Part shown: positions 10,617-21,599 of the stretch, piece by piece
Position numbering within the stretch: the stretch's first letter is position 1
How the letters are laid out: the number at the start of each line of letters is the position of its first letter
Assembly (NCBI GenBank): GCA_006176705.1
Contig: QRFJ01000061.1
Location: 1,170,243-1,234,242 of the forward strand
Reading direction: 5' to 3'
DNA: 64,000 nucleotides
Origin: Cocos nucifera
Lineage: Eukaryota > Streptophyta > Magnoliopsida > Arecales > Arecaceae
Notes under the pieces: model-generated
Told to the model about the DNA's origin: nothing
The model's database searches: none
Seen by the model: only the letters and a program-made list of their open reading frames with translations
Made by a program: the position numbers and the translations under genes

Positions 10617-11681
10617 TGTTGGTGCAAAATTTGGTTGACGTTGGATTAGGCTGGAGCTGGGGAAGACGAGGTCGCCGCCGATGACCGGCAAGGTAAGTTC
10701 TGATTGGAAATGGGGGTGGCTTCAGCAAGACCCTCCAATGATCAAGTCAGCTCTTCTGGCCAACAGAAATAGAATGCTTAGGAATGAAAGCGCAGAGTAA
10801 CGAGAAGAGGGAGAGAGCTTGGAGAGAAAACGTATCTAGAGGGTTTCTTATATAGGCGGAGCTCGTAACAAATTGATGGTGACAGCCGTAACTGTCTAAT
10901 AATGGGCCATTCGGGGCCACGTGGAATTTGTTACAAGAAAGTAGTGTCCATTGTCGTGACATGCCAGTCTATTGGGACTCAATGGTTGAAGCTTGGATGG
11001 AGCGGCTATTAGCGATGAAGAGCTTTATATCACAACGATTCTAGATAAGTTTGAACTTCTCCGAGGTTGTCCGCATATTGATTGGTTTGCCTTGAGCTGG
11101 GAGCTGAATCTGCATAAAGGACGAGGTCTTTCTGGGCAATAGTGGGAAATTCGGCTGGAGGGAGCTTGCTTGGGCAACTGGAAGGAGTTCGACTGGAGGA
11201 AGATCAGCTGAAAGGAGCTTGCCTGTTGACTGAAGGAGATCGACTGGGAGGAAATCCTTTGAGCGACTGCAAGGAGTAGCTCTGCCAATTTGTGGCTCTT
11301 GCCGTGAGATCCGGTCTGTGATGAAGAAATTTGGCCTGAGGGGGATTTGGTTAGACTGGAGTTCTGCTGTCTTCAAGGTTGGCCAGGCTAGGTTATGCAG
11401 GAATTGAATGTTTAGCTAGCTGCTTAGATGATTGACTTCACTATTCTAGTTCATCCAAAAAGAAGCACGATTGGAGCCAGCCACTTATAATGAAGGAACT
11501 CGACTGTTCTTATAATCTGCCATCAAACTTATCTTGGGCAAGGTCCGCAGCGAGCATGGGCTCAGGAGTTTACTCATGTAGCCTAGAAGATCGGCCGATG
11601 GATTGAAAATTGGCTGCCGCGAGACCACCTTAGGGCTAGACTCCAGGCCTAACTTCGGCAGGAGTGGGTTCGACCCCAATG
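10617..11681 (-). repeat. 3' LTR of the Tat element (1065 bp)
   Basis: Aligns along its length with 23308-24444. It lacks 72 bp present in the other LTR between two AAGGAGT words (here at about 11270). The inner end reads CCCCAATG where the other copy has CCCCAACA. The minus-strand TATATAAG near 10850 is the same promoter box as in the 5' LTR. Confidence 0.9.
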
Positions 11682-11700
11682 ATAGTCCCTCCACTCTCGA
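11682..11700 (-). other. Polypurine tract of the Tat element
   Basis: On the minus strand the sequence just before the 3' LTR reads GAGAGTGGAGGGACTAT, purine-rich and abutting the LTR, as expected for the plus-strand primer. Confidence 0.6.
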
Positions 11701-11990
11701 GTTCGAAGTTCGAAGGAAGTAGAAGGAAGGCGGCTGCCGAAGTCTTTTCCCGATTTTCATGCTAGTAGGACAGATGGTCTTGGCATTTTCTGCGCTGGCG
11801 TCAAAGCTTCTACAATACGACTTGACTTGAAAAAACAAATTTTTGAAACTCCCACCGAAGCGCTGCTCAAGGTACGGTGCAATAAAGGTTCCGCCCGTTG
11901 CCACCCCTTTGCCATGATGAGCGAGACACGTGTCAACCTAGAATCGGTCGGAGGAGATCTGCAATCATAACTGCCTCGGGCTCTCGCGAA

Positions 11991-11997
11991 TATTTAA
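11991..11997 (+). promoter_or_regulatory. TATA-like box upstream of the antisense ORF
   Basis: TATTTAA in the context GCGAATATTTAAGCTC, followed by about 150 bp of pyrimidine-rich leader-like sequence. It is placed as expected for a promoter driving the plus-strand ORF at 12547-16460, opposite to gag-pol. Confidence 0.4.
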
Positions 11998-14382
11998 GCT
12001 CATCTTCTTCCTTTAGAATTTTAGTTCGTCAGGTTTTCTCTCTCTTCTGATCTTCATCTCCTTCCTGCTTCAAAGTACCTGCGTTTTCCGCCATTTCCTT
12101 CGATTCCCACAGGTTCTTCCATTCGACTTTCATCGAGCTTGCCATCTCCCCATTCTTCCCCATCGATGTAGGTTAGTCCCTGAACCCCCCTTTTGATTAT
12201 TCCTGCCTTTTAGCATCTTTGTCCGTTTGGTTTCTTCGAAAGAGTCTCAAATCTTATTTTTCTTGATTTTTCGGGGGATTTTTTCCAACTTAGTTTGATC
12301 CATATGTTCATTGAAGGATCCTGGTCGACTTGTTCTGGAAGTTCGGCCTATTTGGCATTGATGGATCCACCCCATAAGGACTCCGAACCCGTAGAAGTAT
12401 CCCGACCACTCTTCATTCCTGACACCATCCCCTATAAACTTTGACATGAAGACCTTTCTTTGATTAGGATCTAGTTCAGAATTTCTCCTGAGTATGAGCT
12501 CGAACTTCCTGATCCTAGTGACTGAGCCCGCTCCCCTCCTTTAGGCCGAACTTGCTTGTATGTCGAAATCCTCCGTGCAGGACTTCGGCTACCCATACCT
12601 CCTTTTGTAGTCAACCTATTTAAGTTCCTAAACATTTTCTTTGCCACTGTGGCGCCGAACTCATTTAGGTTTGTCATAGGATTTCTTTCTTTGTGTATTA
12701 TGGCTGACGTCCGACCTACCATTTCTCTGTTCCGTAATTTCTTCACCTTCAAACATCATCCCACTGCCAAAGATTGGTGGTATGTCTCTTCCTAGTTCGG
12801 CAAGAAGAGGTTGCTCAAGGGTGCTCCTTCCATTCACAACTGGAAAGAGAAATTCTTTTTTGTTTCGTGTCCTTCCTAGGAGTTAGGACTTCCTTCTTAG
12901 GGAGACATAAGGAATTCGACCCACCGAGCTCCCGGGCTTGAGAAAGAGGATTAGGACTCGACCGACAAACTGAGAAACTACCGAGCTCCTCCGATCCCCG
13001 GACTCCTGGATGATCAGACCTTATTTAATCTTGGTCTCAGTCCCCTTGACGCAGCAGGTAGTCCTCCCTAGCTAGTCAATCATGCAATGTTCTTTCATCT
13101 AACCTTAACTTTTTCCACTGCAGAAATCACTCCTAAAGAGCAGAATCGCCTGACAAAGAAAATCAAGTCCCTTAAGAGGAAGGGCAGCGCTGCCGGGGAA
13201 CCTTTGAAGAAGGCTTGCATCGAAGAACCAATTTTGGCCGTGCTGATCCAAACAGTGCCTGCCCCAGAATCCGACACGGCAGCACCGAGTCCAACCATTC
13301 TTGATGAAGTTGCTCCCTCTACATCTCTTAAGCGGGGGGAAGTCGCAGAGAAGAGGAAAAAGAAGGAAAAAAATGCCGTTGCCAAGAAGGTTAGAAGGAA
13401 GGTTGGGCGCTCTAACGGCGAGAGCTCTGGCCAGGAGCAAGATTCTTTGGATGATCGGGAGGTCGTCCATTCTTTGATGCAGGGCAACATTCTTCTACAC
13501 ATCGTCGATAGGATGGTCCGGAAGGAGAATGCAGAGAGGTTCGATGAATTCTTTGCTACCTATCTTAAGGTTATTAACTTTTCCACACTTGTTTGAATGA
13601 TGTACTTTCAAAGTTCTGACTTAATTTCTTTTCGTTTTGCAGTTGGGGCATTACTTGTTTGCCCATTCGAGGGCAGCTGATCTCCGCCAGGCCGCGGTTT
13701 CTAAAGCCCTTCAGGAGGCTCAAGTGGAGGTTGAGAGGGCTTGGGCCGAGGTCAACTGTTTGAAGGTGGCCTCAGAGATACAAGCTGCAGAAGTCGAGCG
13801 CCTTCAAGAGGCATTGCGAAGAGAAGAAGAAGCTTCCACTAGTTTGAAGGAGGCCTTAACTCTTTCAGAAGACAAGAGGAAGAAGGCTGAAGAGGAAGTT
13901 GGCACTAAGAGGGAGTGGGCTGTCGAAGCCTTCAGGTCTTCTCAAGCCATGGAAGACATCAAGATCGCTTTCGCCAAGGAAGCTTTTCTGGAGGGGTTCG
14001 AGATCTACATGAGGAGGGTCGTGAAGAACTTTCCAGAGGTAGACCTCGAACTTCTGATAGACGAACCCAACGAAGAAGCTGGTCCCTCTGATGCTGGTGT
14101 TGTTGAACCTGCCCCCAAAGCTTCTGAACTTGCAGTCGTAGCCTCTGAATCTGCTCCTGAACCCGAGGTCGCGAAGGATGCACCGACCTCATCTGCTGAT
14201 GTGCCGCCCGAGGTATAAAACTTCTGATAATTGTACCTTTTTCTTTTTTTCGATGTACTCCAACCATTTTAAGCAATGAACATATGTTTTTCCTCTTTAT
14301 ACTTGTGCTGTGGTGTGTGTGTTGTTCATAATCTTTCTAGCGATCAAAGCCATGACTTGTCGCCTCCAGTCGAGGTTGAGCC

Positions 14383-15588
14383 TAGGGCTGGAAGTGAGCC
14401 GGGCCGGGTTGGATAGGAGTAGGCTGGAAGTGGGCCAGGCCGGGTCGGATTTTACTCCTACCCGAGCTCGGCCCGAATTATTTTTTCGAGCTTAGGCCCG
14501 AAATTTTCTAAAAAACCTGGGCCCAAGCCCGACCCAAAGCTCGATTGGGCCGGCCCTCCCTTCTCGATGGGGGGATGGGGATGGGGTGACGGGTAGAGCC
14601 GCGGAGGGGTTTCGGGGGAGCCGCAGGGGGCGGGGCAGTGCGACGGGTCGCGGGGGTGTTGCAGGAGGATGGGGTGGTGCGATAGGCCACTGGGTCCTGA
14701 AGGAGCTGCAGGGGGTGCGGGGTTGCAATGGGCCATAGGGGAGCCATGGAAGCCACAGGGGGCAGGGCGATGCGACGGGCCATGGGGATGCCTTGGAAAG
14801 CTGTAGGGGGCGCGGTTGCGTAGGAAGGCGATGGGCCACGGAGTGCCTGGGAGCCGTAGGGGAGCGCGAACACGGGAGCCTGGGGAGGGGGGTTTGCACT
14901 AGGGTGGGGGGCTGGGTAGGGCCGAGAGGAAGAGGGTTGGGAGCGGTTCTGCGCCGGCCGTCGGGGGAAGGGGGCATGGTAGGGCTGAGAGGAAGAGGGA
15001 AGGGAGGGGGGTTTTGCATTGGCCGCCAGGGAAGGGGGTTTCGCACGTCGGGAGGGGGGGTGTAGGGTTGAGAGGAAGAGGGGAGGGAGGGATTCTACGC
15101 CAGCCGTCGGGGAAAGGCGGGGAGGTTTCTGCATCGGCTGTCGGGGGAGGGAAAGTGGGGTGATTTTGCATGGGAGGGGTAGGGCCGAGAGGGAGGGGGG
15201 TTTCTGCGCCAGCCGTCGGGGGAGGGAGGGGGGTAAGGCCGAGAGGTAGGGAAGGGGGGTTTCACATCGGAGGGGGGGCGGCGTAGGGCCGAGAGGAGGG
15301 GTTATGCGGGGGAGGGGGTGGGTGGGGGGGGTTTACACACGAGCGGGGGGAGGGCAGGGGGTGGGGCATGGGAGGGTGTGGGGGGTTTTAATCGGGCTGT
15401 GTGGTGGGCTTTAATCGGGTCAGGCCTGGGTTGGGCTAAAGATAGGCCCAAGCCCGGCCCGAAAATAAAACGGACTCTATATTTTGGTCCGAGCTTGGCC
15501 TAAATAGTTTCGGACTGAGCTCGAAGCCCGACCCGAAGCCAGCTAGCCCGATGAGCCTCGGGCTGGCCCAAGCCCACTTCCAGCCTTA
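14383..15588. mobile_element. hAT-type non-autonomous DNA transposon (1206 bp) inside the antisense ORF
   Basis: The ends are inverted: TAGGGCTGGAAGTGAGCC on the left, and the complement of the right end reads TAAGGCTGGAAGTGGGC. The flanks GTTGAGCC (14375-14382) and GCTGAGCC (15589-15596) form an 8-bp target duplication with one difference, the hAT signature. The interior is extremely G-rich on this strand and built of degenerate repeats. The long proline-rich open frames on the opposite strand are composition artefacts. Removing the element and one duplication joins the flanking ORF in frame. Confidence 0.85.
14880..15320. repeat. G-rich degenerate tandem repeats inside the hAT element
   Basis: Modules of the form GTAGGGCYGAGAGGAAGAG, GGGAGGGGGGTTT and GCGCCGGCCGTCGGGG recur about every 50-90 bp, in slightly different order and length. 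The G runs would allow G-quadruplex folding. Confidence 0.7.
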
Positions 15589-16534
15589 GCTGAGCCACTA
15601 CCTCAAGGTGTTCCTCTAAAGTCCATGATTAGGAACTTGAAGAAAGAAGTTCATCGTCTGAAGAAGAAACAGAAAAAGATGGAAGACAAGCTCCTAAGAT
15701 CGAAGAAAAGTTGTTCGGAGCAGACAATTAAGGTCACTCGCCTTCACCAAGTGCTCAAAAAGGACTCCATGGATTATATCAGAAAGAAAAAAGATTTTGA
15801 AGTTGAGCTTGAGGAGATCAAGAAACGTGCCAATGAGAAGTCTTGGTCTTTAACAGCCAAAGCTTGCTCCTTTGAGGTTGAACTCAATGCAGCAAAGGAG
15901 AAAATTCGACTATTGGAAGGAAGCTCGTCATGGTCTTCGAATAAGACGCGGTACGATTAGAATTGGTCGAAAAAATTTTCGGAGCTCCGAAAACAATTTT
16001 ATGACACCGAAGCTTGGCATAACAGTTACAGAGTATGCTAGACAGAGAAAATGTCTAGACTCGAGCGTGAGCTTAAGGCGGCCAGAGATGAAGTGACTCA
16101 CCTTTAGAAGCAGTTAGCCGATGATCAGCGAGCCGGTGTTAGTAGAGAGCCGGAGCAACTTGCTTCTTTAAGGAAATACTTTGATGACCTTTCCGAGTCG
16201 TACGAGAAGGAGAAGGCCAAACTTCAATAGCTGAAGATCCAAATGACCTATGAGCGACAAGCTATTAAGGATGCAGAGGCTGAGTCAGAGGTCCTAAGAA
16301 GACAATTGCGGGAGTCCAGAGATAATTTCCAATGGGCTGACAGATATTTGTAGAGAGCCTGTTAAAGAGGAAGGAACTTGAAGAAGAGGTTATTAGCTTG
16401 AAGCAGTCTTTGGTGATGGCGGGGGTTGGTTGTTCGAAGTCCGAAGGATCAGATCCTCCTTCTTAGGACTTTGTCCATTTTACTTTTTCGTACATGGTCT
16501 TGCAGGCCTTTATTTTGTAATGAACTTCAACTTT

Positions 16535-16540
16535 AATAAA
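16535..16540 (+). terminator. Candidate poly(A) signal of the antisense ORF
   Basis: AATAAA lies about 75 bp after the probable stop of the antisense ORF, in an AT-rich context on the plus strand. Confidence 0.4.
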
Positions 16541-16624
16541 GCAATGCTTTCTTCAATCATCTTTTTACTCTGCTTGGGTTCGATGTTTGTTAACTTCTTC
16601 ATTATCTTTATTTTTCTCGTCTTA

Positions 16625-17690
16625 TATAACCAGAGGTCCTCCTACATGTCAGGATGAGGTCCTTCCTCCTATTCCTACCACGGTTGATCTTTACCTCCAT
16701 TGGGGCGAAGTTCTCCTATCCCTAATTGAGGTTATATGGGCGCGAAAAGGCTGTTGAAAGGGCCTCTCTCCTCCTATCTTAAATAATTGGAGATCTTCGT
16801 CCATGTCAGATCGAAGTTCTCCTATTCCTGATACGATTGACCTTTACTTTGTCATCCTATTAGGATGAGGTCCTCCTGTTCCTAACGGGGTTGGCCTTTA
16901 CCTTTGTTATGGTGAGATTCTCCTTCTGTCCCTAACAAGGTCATAGGGGCACAAAAGGACCGTTGAAAGAGCCTCTCCCCTCCTGTCTTAAATAATCGGA
17001 GGTCTTCATCTGCGTCAGGACGAGATTCTCCTATTTTCGACACGGTTGGTCTTTACTTTGTCCTCCTATCAGAACGAGGTCCTCCTCCTGTTCCTAACGG
17101 GGTTGGTCTTTATCTTTGTTATGCTCCTTCTGTCCCTAACAAGGTCATAAGGGCACAAAAGGGCCGTTGAAAGGGTCTTTTCCATCCTCCTGTCTTAAAT
17201 AATCAGAGATCTTCATCCGTGTCAGGATGAGGTTCTTCTCCTATTTCTGACACGGTTGGTCTTTACTTTGCCCTCCTATCAGGACGAGGTCCTCCTGTTC
17301 CTAATAGGGTTGGCCTTTACCTTTATTAGGGCAAGGTTCTCCTTCTATCCCTAACAAGATCATAGGGGCACATAAGGACCGTTGAAAGGGCCTCTCCCCT
17401 CCTGTCTTACACAACCGAAGGTCTTCATCCATGTCAGAATGAGGTTCTCCTCCTGTTCCTGACATGGTTGGCCTTTACTTTGTCCCCCTATCAGGACGAG
17501 GTTCTTCTGTTCTTGACGAGGTTGGCCTTTACCTTTATTAAGGCGAGGTCCTCCTATCCCTAACAAGGTCATAAAGACACAAAAGGGCCATTGAAAGGGC
17601 CTCTCCCATCCTTCTGTCTTAAATAACCGAAGATCTTTATCCATGTCAGGACGAGGTTCTCCTCCTATTCCTAACATGGTTCGTTTTTTA
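16625..17690. repeat. Tandem array with ~207-212-bp period, about five copies, in the Tat element
   Basis: The marker CTTAAATAATCGGAGGTCTTC (and variants) recurs near 16781, 16990, 17197, 17409 and 17621, spacings of 209, 207, 212 and 212 bp, with a partial copy before the first. Each unit also contains two related sub-blocks around CAGGACGAGGTCCTCCTGTT and GGTTGGCCTTTACCTT. It lies between the antisense ORF and pol. Such 3' arrays are a known feature of Tat/Ogre elements and can seed satellite DNA. Confidence 0.88.
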
Positions 17691-17790
17691 TTATATCGGG
17701 GGGTTATTTCTTGTCATCACAAATTTACACCGAGAACGAAGATATTAAAATATGAAAATTTTATTCGAAATGAAGTCATTGATAGTACAT

Positions 17791-18825
17791 TCATAAATTC
17801 TCTGAATTCCATGGGCATGGGAGATCTACCCCTTCGAGCTCCTTCAGATAATAATTTTCGGGCTGGACGACCTTCTTGATTTCATATGGGCCTTCCCAAT
17901 TTGGGGCGAGCTTTCCTTGGTTCTGGGGTTGTAAAACAGCTGCCCATTGGATTACTAAGTCCCCCACTTTGAATACTTTGCTTCTGACTCTGGAGTTATA
18001 GTAGCGAGCTACTTTCTGCTTGTAGGTCGCCATCCAAACTTGAGCTTCTTCTCGTTTTTCCTCCAACAAGTTGAGATTAGCCCTGAGATCCTGCGAGTTG
18101 CGTTGCTCATTGAATGCCACGACCTGCATTGACGGAAGTTTGAGTTCTATTGGAATGACTGCTTCTGTTTCGAAAGCCAAGTCGAATGGAGTCTCTCCAA
18201 TTGGCAGTCTTTGGATAGTTCGGTATGTCCAGAGTACATGATAGAGTTCGTTCACCCAAGTCTCTTTTGCTTTCTCAAGTCTTGCTTTGATACCTTGTAG
18301 TAGGGTTTGGTTAGTTACCTCCACCTTGCCGTTTGCCTATGGATGGGCTATCGATGTAAAATTGTGGACGATGTTCAGATCTTCACAAAACTTAGCAAAT
18401 TTTGTCCCTGCAAACTGGCGCCCATTATCTGTTATAAGAGTTCGAGGCAGGCCGAATCTGCAAACAATCAATTTTCAGACGAAGTCTTGTACTTTAATTT
18501 CCGTAATTTTTACCAGAGGTTTGGCTTTAACACATTTTGTGAAGTAATCAACTGCCACCAGTAGAAACTTTCGCTGTCCAAACGTCATAGGAAAGGATCC
18601 GAGTATATCCATTCTCCACTGTGCAAATGGCCATGGGGCACTCAGGGGGGTAAGCTCAGAAGCCGACTGTCTTTGGATATTTGCGTTCCTCTGACATCGG
18701 TCATATTTTCTAATATATTCTATGGAATCATAATTCATTGTCGGCCAATAGTAGCCCTGCCAAGGTAGTTTATGAGGTACGGATCTAGCCCCCAGATGAC
18801 TTCCGTAGATTCCTTCATGCACTTT
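17791..18825 (-). pseudogene. Tat element integrase
   Basis: From N to C on the minus strand: a zinc-binding HHCC region (HEGIYGSHLG ... CDRCQ-type, about 18690-18822), the catalytic core with WRMDILGSFP, ITDNGRQF (about 18400-18440) and NGKVEVTNQ carrying the D, D and E residues. The C-terminal part has WTYRTI, TPFDLAFE and WEGPYEIKKVV (GPY/F-type motif) and ends near 17791. A stop and frame change lie at about 18330-18475 and another near the N-terminus, so it is inactive. Confidence 0.85.
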
Positions 18826-19160
18826 TCATAATGCAAAATCAGCTTCAGAAGGTCGGAGACATCTCAAGAGGGGTAAAGAATATGACCTTTTATATAACTT
18901 GCCCTTATATAGAACATATCGGAAGGCCTGATTTCTTAATTTTCGAGCTTCCTCCGGATCATAAAGAAGAACCCCTTCTCTGAGATAAGCAACTAGCGGA
19001 TCGATCCAGCTAGGCTCATGGTCAACCTGCATTACAGATTGCTACTCCTCCAAGCTCGGGTGTTTCAGAACTTCAAAGAAGACCTCCTTAGGCAGTTTAG
19101 TTAGAGCCAATATGGTCAATTTAGAGAGGAGGTCAGCCTTGGCGTTTTCTGCTCTCGGAA
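18826..19160 (-). pseudogene. Tat element linker between archaeal-type RNase H and integrase
   Basis: The minus frame 18826-19032 reads EPSWIDPLVAYLREGVL and then LYKGKLYKRSYSLPLLRC, the conserved spacer in Tat polyproteins just before the integrase zinc finger. It ends with a stop where the integrase N-terminus continues. Confidence 0.7.
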
Positions 19161-19490
19161 TCTATCGAATGCTAAAACTGTTGAAGGTCGGAGTCAAGTT
19201 CTTCACTTTCTCAAGATATTTTACCATATTTTCCTCCCGAGCTTCATACTTGCCGCTAACTTGTCCCACTACCAACTGAGAGTCGCTGTAGACTTGGAGC
19301 TGATCCACTTCTAGTTTCTTGACTATTTTCAATCCCGCAATTAGCGCTTCATACTCGGCCCCATTATTTATTGCAGGAAATTCGAAACGCAACGCATATT
19401 CAGCAATAACTCTCCGGGTTAACCAAGATCAGCTCTACGCCCACGCCTGAAGCATTGGATGAACCATCCACATACAACGCCCAGAAGCCT
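19160..19490 (-). pseudogene. Tat element second (archaeal-type) RNase H
   Basis: The minus strand gives YVDGSSNASGVGVELIL, then FEFPAINNGAEYEALIAGL and QVYSDSQLVVGQVSG. These carry the D, E and D catalytic residues of the aRH domain that sets Tat apart from other gypsy lineages. A frame change near 19400 separates the first strand from the rest. Confidence 0.85.
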
Positions 19491-19525
19491 TCAGGAAGGT
19501 CTGCTCTTTCTTCATGGGAGCTTGG

Positions 19526-20119
19526 CTATAGCCATGGAATATTGATTTCATTCTGCTTAAGTTCTATCTCATCCGAAATAGTACACTCCACTATGAAATC
19601 TTCTAATATTTGGGCCTTGATCGATGGCCGAGGCTGAAAATTGATATCAAACTCTATAGGCTCAATCGCCCATTTTGCGATTCTTCTAAAGGCATCTGTT
19701 CGATGAAGAACTGTCTTGATTGATTGATCAGTGAGGAGCATTATAGCATGCCCCTGAAAGTACGGTCGAAGCCTTCGAGCTGCAATTAGCAAAGCATAAG
19801 TTAGCTTTTCTAACTTAGCATACTTGGTCTTGGCGTCTCTCAAGATTCAGCTTATATAGTAGATCGGCCGCTGCACTTTCATCTCTTCTTTAACTAAGAC
19901 CGCTGCAAGGGCCGCTGGGGAGACCATCAGGTATAGAAATAGTTCTTCTCCAGGTTCGGATTTTGCCAGCAGGGGAGGTGAGCAAAGGTAGTTCTTTAAT
20001 TCTTCAAATGCCTGTTGACATTTGGCGGTCCAGCAGAAGTTTTTTGACTGTTTAAGAACTTGGATGAATGGCATGCATCGCTCGGCTGACCTTGAGACGA
20101 AGCGGTTCAAGGCCGCCAC
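19526..20119 (-). pseudogene. Tat element RT connection and first RNase H
   Basis: AALNRFVSRSAERC and FCWTAKCQQAFEELKNYL begin the RT thumb/connection. ELFLYLMVSPAALAAVLVKE and YAKLEKLTYALLIAARRLRPYFQ are RNase H motifs, and FDINFQPRPSIKAQILEDFI is its end. The usual first aspartate strand is altered, as is common in Tat elements. One stop, near 19846, breaks the frame. Confidence 0.8.
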
Positions 20120-20830
20120 CTTTCCTATCAGGCGTTGAACTTCTTTTACTTATTTTGGGGCAATCATTTCTTGTATGGTCCGAATCTTCTTCGGATTTGC
20201 TTTGATTCCGTGCCTCGATGCCATGAACCCCAGGAACTTTCCCAAAGTTACGCCAAAGGCACACTTAGTCGGGTTCAACTTTATCTTGTATCTTTGGAGG
20301 GCACTAAAGGTCTTCTCAAGGTCGGCTATATGATTTGTTGAGGTTCGGCTCTTGACAAGCATGTCATCTATATAAACCTCCATGTTGTGGTCGATCTGCT
20401 CCTTGAAGATCTTATTCACCAAGCAATGGTAGGTCACTCCTACATTTTTAAGTCCAAAGGGCATAATCCTATAACAATAAAGACCACGGTCAGTAATAAA
20501 GGTAGTCTTCTCTTCATCTTCTGATATCATCCAGATTTGGTTATAGCCACAAAAGGCATCCATGAAAGTGAGGAGTTCATGACCTGAAGTTGTGTTTACC
20601 GGTTGATCAATTTTGGACAATGGTAACTATCTTTTGGGCAGGCTTTGTTCAACTTCTTGAAGTCTATGTACATTCTCCACTTGCCATTTGCCTTCTTGAC
20701 AGAAAGAAATCCAATTCGGATAGGAGACTTCTCGAATGAATCCGATCTTGAGGAGCTTGTCAACTTCTTCTGCTATTGCCTTCTATCTCTCTGGGGCATA
20801 GCTGTGCATCTTTTCTTTCACTGGTCAATG
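20120..20830 (-). pseudogene. Tat element reverse transcriptase
   Basis: On the minus strand: AEEVDKLLKIGFIREVSYP (about 20700-20770), the finger region around HRLQEVEQSLPKR (degraded N-K-A-C-P motif), then a long open frame (20150-20620) with MPFGLKNVGVTYHCLVNKIF and EVYIDDMLVKSR. The YIDD catalytic box lies at 20363-20374. Frameshifts occur upstream of 20620. Confidence 0.88.
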
Positions 20831-21099
20831 TTCGGGATCAACAGCCAGACGATGTTCCATAACTTCAGCGTCGATTCCGGGCATGTCTACGGGGATCCAA
20901 GCAAAAACATCTACATTTCTCCATAGGAATTCGACAAGTTACTCTCGTACCTCTTCTCCTAGATTGGAGCCGATCTGCACTGTGTTCTTTATTTCCATCA
21001 TTCAAAAGGATCGAGATAAGGTCTTCCATGGGTTCCCCCCATTCTTCAGTAAGGTCATTTCGGACATCTAGCCCATCAATTGGGCAAGGATCTGATTGT

Positions 21100-21590
21100 G
21101 TGCCTCCTTGCTGAGCAATTGAGTAGCAGTGTCTTGCTAGAGCTTGGTCTCCTTTGACTTTTCCAATCCTATAGCTTATTGGGAACTTCATTTTTAAGTA
21201 ATAAGTTGACACCACTGCCCGAAGTACATTGAGACTAGGTCAGCCGAGAATTGCATTATAAGCAGATGGAGCCTTTACCACCAAAAAATCCACCTGCGCC
21301 CTAAACTATCTTGGGTACCGCCCTGCCACCACAGTTAGCATTATTATCCCTTCAACTGGTACAGTATCGCCAGTGAAGCCAACCAATGGGGTACTCATTG
21401 GTCCAAGCCGGTCATTAGATTAGACATTTTGGAGAAAGCATCATAAAACAAGACATCGGTCGAACTTTCATTATCGATAAGGATGCGGCATACATCATAG
21501 TCTGCAATATTTAAAGAAACTACCACCGCATCATTGTGCGGGACTGAACTCCTTGTACATCTTCTTCAGTGAAAGCGATGGGTTCTTCAG
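21100..21590 (-). pseudogene. Tat element aspartic protease
   Basis: The minus strand shows CRILIDNESSTDVLFYDAF at about 21440-21495. This is the protease active site, normally I-D-N-G-S-S in Tat elements, with E replacing G. VKAPSAYNAILG and PSLNVLRAVVSTYYLKMKFP (about 21180-21290) form the C-terminal strands. Several stops lie between the two blocks. Confidence 0.75.
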
Positions 21591-21599
21591 TCCTCCATT

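Larger units (their letters stand above)
12547..16460 (+). pseudogene. Antisense extra ORF of the Tat element: 'putative gypsy type transposon' (Transposase_28-like) protein with introns
   Basis: Exon 1 (about 12547-13057) encodes AGLRLPIPPFVVNLFKFLN, PNSFRFVIGFLSLCIMA and KDWWYVSS, then FGKKRLLKGAPSS and LFNLGLSPLDAAG. This matches the plant domain Pfam names 'putative gypsy type transposon'. Probable exon 2 is 13124-13569 (lysine-rich basic region), exon 3 is 13643-14212 (coiled coil), and exon 4 starts at 14341. Each is flanked by AG/GT signals and the phase is kept across introns 1 and 2. Exon 4 is split by the hAT MITE (14383-15588), then continues as coiled coil from 15597 to a stop near 16460. 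Stops in exon 1, and a phase mismatch at the 14212/14341 join, show decay. Tat-lineage elements are known to carry such ORFs in antisense between pol and the 3' LTR. Its function is not established. Confidence 0.7.

Noticed and set aside
14458..15249. Several long overlapping proline- or glycine-rich open frames on both strands
   Set aside because: They lie inside the G-rich MITE interior, overlap in many frames and have no domain; the composition itself removes stop codons.
16625..17690. CRISPR-like or direct-repeat/spacer array
   Set aside because: Units are head-to-tail repeats of about 210 bp without unique spacers, inside a plant retrotransposon.
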